From assembly GCA_027624335.1 (NCBI GenBank), contig JAQBWV010000001.1, forward strand, positions 40,690 to 104,689: 64,000 bases of DNA, given 5' to 3'. The stretch is from Planctomycetota bacterium. GTDB lineage: Bacteria; Planctomycetota; Planctomycetia; Planctomycetales; Planctomycetaceae. Position numbers and translations under genes: made by a program. Position 1 is the stretch's first letter, and each line of letters starts with the position of its first letter. This document shows, one piece after another, positions 57,111 through 64,000 of this stretch. The notes under the pieces are model-generated. The model was not told the origin of the DNA and ran no database searches. It saw only the letters and a list, made by a program, of their open reading frames with translations.

Positions 57111-59675
57111 ATGCACTCCTTGCCGGGACGATTCTGTCTGGTCGACCATTCCTTCACGGAGTCAGATGCCATGTCATGCCACCGATTTCATGATGTCGAC
57201 GATCTGCCGGGAACTCCATATGAAGAAGGCGGGATCGCTCTGGGAATTCGTTCGGAAACTGCTGCTGTCGCACATCGGAGATGGCTGTTGGCAAGTCGCG
57301 TCCTGCTTGCTTTTCAGTCTGCACTTCTGGCGGGATTGATTTCGCCCGCGTCGGCGACCGCGCAGGGAAACGAACTCACTGAGCAGGCCGTTGTAGAGAC
57401 GATCACGAACGGGCGAAAGTCTCTCATTTCCAGGCAGCTGGAAGGCGGAACCTGGGACTCGTCCGGACATGTTGTTGGCAATACGTGTCTGGCAACACTC
57501 GCGTTGCTGAACTGCGGTATGAAAGCTGATGACCTGCCGATCAGGAAGGCGCTGGCGTACCTGCGGTCCATCCCGGAGCCACAGGGTACGTACGAGGCGT
57601 CGCTGGCACTGATGGTGTATGCAACGGTCAAAGATCAGGACGACGCACGTAGGATGCGAAGTCTCGTGCGACGACTGGAAGCAGCTCAGATTGACCGCGG
57701 CAAGATGAAAGGCTGCTGGAGCTACAACACGGACGGTGGGCTCATCGACACAGGAGGCGACCACAGTAACGGGCAGTTTGCGGTTCTTGGATTGTTTGAA
57801 GCGGCAATGGCTGGGATCGCTGTCGAACGGGAAGTCTGGCAGCGGGCTCGCGATCATTGGGAGCTGGCTCAGAGTGCCGACGGCGGCTGGGGCTACGCTG
57901 CGGTAGGAGGCAACAGCAGCACAGGCAGCATGACCGTCGCCGGAATCGCCGTGCAGGTAATGACGTCGGCCATGCTGCAGCAGGATGACAAACTGGACGC
58001 CGATGGAAATCCGCAATGCTGTGCAAACCCCGAGATTGACGAATCTCTCGAACGCGGTGTGCGCTGGATGGCCAATCACTTTTCCGTTGCCAGAAATCCT
58101 GGAGGGGGAGGCTGGAAGTATTACTATCTGTACGGTCTCGAACGAGCCGGTCGGTTAAGTGGGCGACGATTCTTCGGTGAAAGTGACTGGTATCGATCGG
58201 GAGCGCGCCAGTTGATTGGCACGCAGAATAGACGCACATACCTATGGGAGCCCGCCGGGAACGCGACTGACGAGATCACAGCGACCAGCTTCGCACTGCT
58301 GTTTCTCTCAAAAGGGCTGGCTCCCGTATTGATCAACAAGTTGAAATTTGGATTACAGGCGAAGGTGGTCGACGAGATCGAAGACTGGAACCATCAGCCG
58401 AACGACATTCGCAACCTGACCGCTCGACTGACCGGAGCGGAAGGCTGGCCGAAACTCATGACCTGGCAGATCGTTGACCTGACAAGAGCATCCGACGACG
58501 GGTCGGTCGGCGACTTGAACCAGGCTCCTGTTCTGTATCTGTCGGGTGCGAACCGTCCGGAGTTCACTCCAAAGGAAATTGAACTGCTGCGCGAGTACGT
58601 GAATCTCGGTGGTTTCATTCTGGCGGTAAACAGTTGCGGGACGGAAGACTTCAGGGCTGGCTTCAACGACCTCGTCGACAAGATGTACGCCAACGGTGAA
58701 ACCAGTCTGCAACGACTCACAGCAGAGCACCCGGTATTCCGCACCGAATACCTGCTGGATGCCGATAGCTCGGAATTATGGGGAGCTGAATTTGGCTGCC
58801 GGACGGCGATCATGTACTCGCCAAACGATCTGGGCTGCCTGTGGAACCGCTGGGCAAAGCTCGATCCACCCGACCGGCCAGCTCAGTTCAGGGGGCGCAT
58901 CGAGCGGGCAATGCGAGTCGGCACGAACATCATCACGTACGCCACCGGGCGCGAGCCGGTCAACAAACTTCGGCGGCAAGAGCTCGCGGCGAAACAGGAC
59001 GATACTTCAGCGATCAGCCGCGGACTGATACAGGTCGCACAAATCCGGCACACGGGTGGATGGGATACCGCGCCGACTGCCGCGCGAAACATTCTGACGG
59101 CGGTCAATCGCACGGTCGGGCTGACCGCTTCGACTAAACCGGCAACGGTCCTGCTTTCAGACAAGAGTCTCTTTGACTATTCGATGCTCGTCATGCACGG
59201 TCGGCACCAGTTCACGACGACTGCCGCAGAACGCGAGCAGTTGCGGGAATATCTTGGGCGAGGGCGACTGCTGATGGCGGATGCGTGTTGCGGGGCACGC
59301 CAGTTTGACGGCGCCTTCCGGGAATTCATGAAGCAGCTTTACCCGGACCGAAAGCTGCAACGCATTCCCGTCGACCACGAACTGTTCACCGATGAAAACA
59401 TGCACGATCTGCGTCAGGTTGAACGTCGCGTCACTGTTGAGGCGGGCAACGCGACGATCGAAGGCGGCGTCGTTCGCGGCGAGCCGTTTCTGGAGGGCAT
59501 CGAGATCGATGGTCGCTACGTCGTGATCTACAGCAAGTACGACATCAGTTGTGCTCTGGAGCGTCAGGCGTCGATCGCCTGCGCTGGCTACGTGACCGAC
59601 GACGCGGTCCGAATCGCCGTCAACATTCTGCTGTATTCAATGTTGAGAAAAGGTGAGATCGCAGCCAGTCGATGA
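57111..59675 (+). CDS. DUF4159-type protein with prenyltransferase/squalene-oxidase-like repeats
   Basis: Toroid-like repeats (WELAQSADGGWGYAAVGGNSSTGSMTVAGIAVQVM) followed by YLSGANRPEFTPKEIELLREYVNLGGFILAVNSCG. Start uncertain (57171 possible). Confidence 0.83.
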   Translation: MHSLPGRFCLVDHSFTESDAMSCHRFHDVDDLPGTPYEEGGIALGIRSETAAVAHRRWLLASRVLLAFQSALLAGLISPASATAQGNELTEQAVVETITNGRKSLISRQLEGGTWDSSGHVVGNTCLATLALLNCGMKADDLPIRKALAYLRSIPEPQGTYEASLALMVYATVKDQDDARRMRSLVRRLEAAQIDRGKMKGCWSYNTDGGLIDTGGDHSNGQFAVLGLFEAAMAGIAVEREVWQRARDHWELAQSADGGWGYAAVGGNSSTGSMTVAGIAVQVMTSAMLQQDDKLDADGNPQCCANPEIDESLERGVRWMANHFSVARNPGGGGWKYYYLYGLERAGRLSGRRFFGESDWYRSGARQLIGTQNRRTYLWEPAGNATDEITATSFALLFLSKGLAPVLINKLKFGLQAKVVDEIEDWNHQPNDIRNLTARLTGAEGWPKLMTWQIVDLTRASDDGSVGDLNQAPVLYLSGANRPEFTPKEIELLREYVNLGGFILAVNSCGTEDFRAGFNDLVDKMYANGETSLQRLTAEHPVFRTEYLLDADSSELWGAEFGCRTAIMYSPNDLGCLWNRWAKLDPPDRPAQFRGRIERAMRVGTNIITYATGREPVNKLRRQELAAKQDDTSAISRGLIQVAQIRHTGGWDTAPTAARNILTAVNRTVGLTASTKPATVLLSDKSLFDYSMLVMHGRHQFTTTAAEREQLREYLGRGRLLMADACCGARQFDGAFREFMKQLYPDRKLQRIPVDHELFTDENMHDLRQVERRVTVEAGNATIEGGVVRGEPFLEGIEIDGRYVVIYSKYDISCALERQASIACAGYVTDDAVRIAVNILLYSMLRKGEIAASR

Positions 59676-59875
59676 TGTTAGCCGTGAAAGCCGATGTGAG
59701 CTGTGAAAGCATGCCGCCTCGGAAACAACGATCCGACTTCCGTGGAGTTGTCTACAGCTCCGGACGCCGCTAGCGTGTCTGGTTCAAACACTGCCGCGGT
59801 TCGAGAACTCATCTCCTCGCGGATTCATGCCAGACACAACACGCACATCCAGAATAAGAATCAACGAGAACCTGC

Positions 59876-61291
59876 ATGTCTGAAGCTGTCGTAGATATCG
59901 TCGTTATTGGAGCCGGCCCTGGTGGATATCCTGCGGCCTTTCACGCGGCTGATCACGGGCTGAGCGTCACTCTGGTCAATGCGGAGCCGTCTCCGGGCGG
60001 CGTGTGTCTGCAGCGAGGGTGCATTCCGTCGAAGGCTTTGCTGCATGTGGCGAAGCTGATCAACGAAGCCAAAGATGCCAAAGAGTGCGGGCTGAGTTTC
60101 GGCAAACCACAGATCGACCTCGACAAACTGCGAAGTTTCAAAGAGTCGGTCATTGGCGGCCTGACCGGCGGCATTGGCCAGTTGTGCAAGGCGCGAGGCG
60201 TCAATCTGGTCGAAGCCTACGCAACTTTTATCGACTCGAACACACTGGAACTGGCGCGCCCCGACGGCTCCAAGGAAACGCTCAAGTTCAAAACCGCGAT
60301 CATCGCTACGGGCTCTTCGCCAACGATGCCGGCCTTTTTTGATCTCGGCGACGACCGCGTTATGGATTCAACCGGCGCTCTGGCTTTGGCTGACATCCCG
60401 AAGAAACTGCTGGTCGTCGGCGGCGGCTATATCGGGCTCGAAATGGGCTCGGTGTATGCGGCGCTGGGTTCTGAGGTGACCGTTGTTGAGATGCTGTCCG
60501 GATTGCTTCCAGGAGCAGATCGTGATCTTGTCCGGCCTCTGCAGAAGCGGCTCGAAGGACAGTTCAAAGCAATCCATCTCAGCACGAAAGTCGCCAGTCT
60601 GACGGCGAAGCGAGCGGGTATCGTCGCCGAACTGGAAGGTGAGGGCGTCGAGTCGCCGCAGACATTCGACCGGGTGCTGATCTCGATTGGTCGTCGCCCA
60701 AACAGCCGCGGGTTCGGACTGGAAAACACGAAGGTCACTGTCGACGAAAAGGGTTTCATCACCGTCGATAAAAAACAGCGCACGTCAGATGCCAGCATTC
60801 TGGCGATCGGTGACGTGGCTGGCGAACCAATGCTCGCTCACAAGGCGACACGTGAAGCAAAGGTTGCCGTCGAGGCGATACTGGGTGAGCCTGCGGAATT
60901 CGACAACGTCGCGATTCCCGCCGTGGTGTTTACCGATCCCGAACTGGCGTGGTGCGGCATCACTGAAAACGAGGCAAAGGCAGCGGGCGTCGACGTGAAG
61001 GTCGTCCGTTTCCCATGGGCGGCTTCGGGACGTGCTCAGTCTCTGGCTCGCACGGAAGGTCTGACCAAGCTGATCGTCGATACCGCCACCGAACGAGTGC
61101 TGGGCGTCGGTATCGTCGGCACCAATGCGGGAGAGATGATTGCGGAAGGTGTGATCGCCGTGGAAATGGGACTGGTTGCCCGTGACCTGGCAGACTCGAT
61201 ACACGCTCACCCCACGTTGTCCGAAACCATTATGGAAGCCGCCGAGAGCATTTTCGGACAGGCCACACACAGCTATCGCCCAAAGAAGTAG
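59876..61291 (+). CDS. lpdA: Dihydrolipoyl dehydrogenase
   Basis: [84 protein letters not shown]. Confidence 0.96.
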   Translation: MSEAVVDIVVIGAGPGGYPAAFHAADHGLSVTLVNAEPSPGGVCLQRGCIPSKALLHVAKLINEAKDAKECGLSFGKPQIDLDKLRSFKESVIGGLTGGIGQLCKARGVNLVEAYATFIDSNTLELARPDGSKETLKFKTAIIATGSSPTMPAFFDLGDDRVMDSTGALALADIPKKLLVVGGGYIGLEMGSVYAALGSEVTVVEMLSGLLPGADRDLVRPLQKRLEGQFKAIHLSTKVASLTAKRAGIVAELEGEGVESPQTFDRVLISIGRRPNSRGFGLENTKVTVDEKGFITVDKKQRTSDASILAIGDVAGEPMLAHKATREAKVAVEAILGEPAEFDNVAIPAVVFTDPELAWCGITENEAKAAGVDVKVVRFPWAASGRAQSLARTEGLTKLIVDTATERVLGVGIVGTNAGEMIAEGVIAVEMGLVARDLADSIHAHPTLSETIMEAAESIFGQATHSYRPKK

Positions 61292-61337
61292 TACGGCCGT
61301 CATTTGGCGTATGCGGCCTTCCTTAAAATCTGTCCCG

Positions 61338-61480
61338 AAATGACTTTTCGATTGAATTTCCAATGAGTACTTTCAGTCATTCCCGCGCACGCGGGAACCC
61401 AGCGAATCTCACAGCGTAGTGCGAAAAAGTGGGTGCCCGCCTGCGCGGGCATGACGTGGTTGGAAATCGGAAAGTTATTT
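61338..61480. repeat. Two-level palindromic repeat
   Basis: Core AGTCATTCCCGCGCACGCGGGAACCCA (61375-61401) / TGGGTGCCCGCCTGCGCGGGCATGACG (61430-61456), 23/27; outer arms 61338-61363 / 61460-61480. Confidence 0.8.
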
Positions 61481-61531
61481 GGGGGACTATATCCTTAGCT
61501 CAATCCAACTCTGTTCATCGAGGAATCTGTC

Positions 61532-62821
61532 ATGCAACTTCGGCAAGCCGGCGTTCAATGTCTTTGTGTTGTCGCTTTGGCCACGGTTCTCTGCTCCGTA
61601 GCTGAAGCTGAAAACTGGCCTAACTGGCGAGGTCCGAAGAACGACGGAATCAGTGCCGAAACAGGACTGCCGACCACGTGGGACTCTGAGAAAAACGTCG
61701 CGTGGAAGCTGAAACTCCCCGGCTCGGGCGGAGCGACTCCGGTCGTCTGGGGTGATCGCGTCTTCCTCACCGCCGTCGTGGGTGACGAACTCACTTTGAT
61801 TTGCGTTGGAACCGATGGAAAAACTCAGTGGAGCCAGGTTGTCAGCAAGGGCAACAAGGACGTTCGCGGCGACGAAGGAAATTCCGCTGCAAATTCTCCG
61901 TCGACCGATGGCAAGCACGTCTGGACGATGTTTGCCAATGGTGCCGTCGCCTGCTTCACAGTCGACGGGAAAAAGGTTTGGTCACTCGACCTGCCGGATC
62001 GATACGGCGCGTTCAAGATCGCTTTCGGTCTGACATCGACGCCGGTTCTCGACGATGGTCGGCTTTATCTTCAGTTGATTCACGGCGAACAGAACGACAA
62101 GCCCAGTGAAGGACTGGTCGTCTGCCTGGACGCAGCCACGGGAAATCAACTGTGGATGCAGAAGCGGCATACCGACGGCGTTTTCGAGAACAAGTCGTCC
62201 TACGCGTCGCCGATGATGTACGACCACGGCGGACTGAAGTATTTCGTCACACACGGTGCCGATTATGTCATCGCACACGACCTTCTCGATGGGCATGAAA
62301 TCTGGCGGTGCGGGAATCTCAATGTCAAAGCCAATTACGACAAGACGCTGAGGTTCGTCGCGTCTCCCCTCTGTGCCGACGGTATGATCGTCGTTCCTAC
62401 TGCCAAACGCGGCCCTGTCCGAGTCCTGCGACCGGACGGAAAGGGTGACATCACGAACTCGATAGAAGCTCACCTGTGGAGCCATGCCAGGACACCGGAC
62501 GTGCCATCGCCGCTCATTCACGACGGCCTGGTTTACCTGTGCATGGCGGATGGCAATCTGGCCTGCCTGGATCAGAAGACGGGCGAAGAATACTACTTCG
62601 AGCGGACTCAACGACAGCGGCATCGCGCGTCACCTGTCTACGCGGACGGGCATCTGTACCTCACCGCACGTGACGGAGTTATTTCTGTCGTGAAGGCAGG
62701 AAAGACGTTCGAGATGGTCGCGCAGAACGAGCTGGGAGAAGCCATCGCCGCGTCACCGGCGATCTCCAACGGGACAATCTATCTACGAACGTTTGACTCG
62801 CTGTGGGCAGTCCGGAAGTGA
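61532..62821 (+). CDS. PQQ-like beta-propeller repeat protein, secreted
   Basis: Signal peptide then NWPNWRGPKNDGISAETGLPTTWDSEKNVAWKLKLPGSGGATPVVWGDRVFLTA. Confidence 0.92.
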   Translation: MQLRQAGVQCLCVVALATVLCSVAEAENWPNWRGPKNDGISAETGLPTTWDSEKNVAWKLKLPGSGGATPVVWGDRVFLTAVVGDELTLICVGTDGKTQWSQVVSKGNKDVRGDEGNSAANSPSTDGKHVWTMFANGAVACFTVDGKKVWSLDLPDRYGAFKIAFGLTSTPVLDDGRLYLQLIHGEQNDKPSEGLVVCLDAATGNQLWMQKRHTDGVFENKSSYASPMMYDHGGLKYFVTHGADYVIAHDLLDGHEIWRCGNLNVKANYDKTLRFVASPLCADGMIVVPTAKRGPVRVLRPDGKGDITNSIEAHLWSHARTPDVPSPLIHDGLVYLCMADGNLACLDQKTGEEYYFERTQRQRHRASPVYADGHLYLTARDGVISVVKAGKTFEMVAQNELGEAIAASPAISNGTIYLRTFDSLWAVRK

Positions 62822-62880
62822 CGTGACATCTGGCAACAAGCGAGCAATTCGCTTTGTTCAGCTAACTGGACCTGTCGCTG

Positions 62881-63825
62881 CTACGGAGCCAGGTTGAATC
62901 GAGGCTTGCGGCTGCGGATCAGCTCGGACTCGTAGGCGCGACGCATCGGTTTCAGTCGTGCTGGCGAATCCGCAGCGAACGCATGCAGCTCAAGAGTCAC
63001 TCCCTGAACGCCGTTGGTTTCCAGATAGCTTGCCAGCGATTGGCGGTCGGATCGGTCGAGGTGCTTTTTCACGCGATCGTAGAGATTCGACGACTCACCG
63101 ATGTAGAGGTATCCGGTTTCGTCACGAAAAATGTAGACGCCTGGCAGCTGAGGGACTCGCTCAGGTTCCTTCTCTGCCTGCTCAGCAGGGATGGCGACAA
63201 TGTCCTTCTTCCAGTCAGCGACTCGCAGAACCAGTTCTGGCTGCAGTCTGCGAGACTTTCTCAACGTCAGACTTGCTTTTCTCAGCAGGTAGGGATCGAT
63301 CCCGGGCGCCACTTTCAGTGCTTCTTTGTCGTACTCGGTTCGAAGTTTCGAGTCGCACAGGACTCGGTCCGTGTTGACCGAATAACGATCTTCCAGAAAC
63401 CTCGCAGCAATCTCGGCGGCGTGCAGGTAGTTGTCCGCATTATCTCGACGCCGTTTTGTTGACTCGACGTCGCCCAGCTCGCCCGCCTTGCGGAGGTTGA
63501 GCAGTGTCCAGTTGAAATCAAAGCTCGGAATTTCCGGCATTCGACTTCGGCATTCCGCAAGGAACTTCTGGTTGAGTTCGGTTTGAAGGAGTACCTCATC
63601 TGTGCTCCAGCCATCGTAAACCGTGAGATACGCCAGGCGGGCGACATCTTTCACATGCCGCCTGGTCTTTGCGTCGAGGTTGGCCGGATGTCCCGGCTTC
63701 GCGACAATCGGTTGATTACTGGCAGGTGCATCCTCGGCATTCGCTACGCCGTTGCTGCCAGACGCGATGCTGCAAACGAGAAGAACGAATGTCGCTGCCA
63801 CTTTGGGAGTTCGGGGTGCTGGCAT
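62881..63825 (-). CDS. GIY-YIG nuclease-domain protein with N-terminal signal peptide
   Basis: MPAPRTPKVAATFVLLVCSIASGSNGVANAED signal-like; GVYIFRDETGYLYIGESSNLYDRVKKHL; AYESELIRSRKPRFNLAP. Confidence 0.88.
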   Translation of the reverse strand: MPAPRTPKVAATFVLLVCSIASGSNGVANAEDAPASNQPIVAKPGHPANLDAKTRRHVKDVARLAYLTVYDGWSTDEVLLQTELNQKFLAECRSRMPEIPSFDFNWTLLNLRKAGELGDVESTKRRRDNADNYLHAAEIAARFLEDRYSVNTDRVLCDSKLRTEYDKEALKVAPGIDPYLLRKASLTLRKSRRLQPELVLRVADWKKDIVAIPAEQAEKEPERVPQLPGVYIFRDETGYLYIGESSNLYDRVKKHLDRSDRQSLASYLETNGVQGVTLELHAFAADSPARLKPMRRAYESELIRSRKPRFNLAP

Positions 63826-64000
63826 TAACTCCGTCCCTGCATAGTTTCAGTTTTGCATTGACTCATTGTGAATCACGTTCGACTTAACGTTCCGGCAATT
63901 GGGAGCTCCGGCGATTCGCTATTCCCGCGATTTCGGGAAGTGATCTCGACGACATTCCATGTATGCACAGTGCAGCCTCACCAATCAAATCCGGTCGGCC

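Noticed and set aside
62828-62860. Possible hairpin acaagcgagcaattcgctttgt downstream of the PQQ-like gene
   Set aside because: Imperfect short stem and no T-tract; too weak to call a terminator.

Overview
Chromosomal window of Planctomycetes character, inferred from protein content: DUF1501/DUF1552/DUF1549-1553/DUF1592-type cytochrome families, DUF1800, DUF4159, DUF4838, sulfatases and PQQ-like propellers. I support about 38 protein-coding genes, one tRNA-Ser(GGA), one strong intrinsic terminator and several palindromic dispersed-repeat-like elements. Housekeeping genes include class II fructose-bisphosphate aldolase (cut by the left edge), trpC, ychF, a YacG-like zinc protein and dihydrolipoyl dehydrogenase. 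There is no CRISPR array, prophage or complete transposon. The most unusual signals are: (1) a 305-bp triple-nested palindrome at 15391-15695, starting 2 bp after a stop codon; its terminal sequences recur at other intergenic loci (22.3, 56.2 and 61.3 kb) around different palindromic cores, suggesting a modular repeat family; (2) a GIY-YIG nuclease-domain protein with an apparent secretion signal (62881-63825); (3) a decayed 3'-truncated cytochrome-type gene abutting what may be an IS-end remnant (41.6-42.2 kb); (4) a 19-bp perfect inverted repeat with a partial second copy on the other side of a 1-kaa secreted protein gene; (5) a 1861-aa propeller/HEAT protein. No searches were run; family names come from motif recognition.
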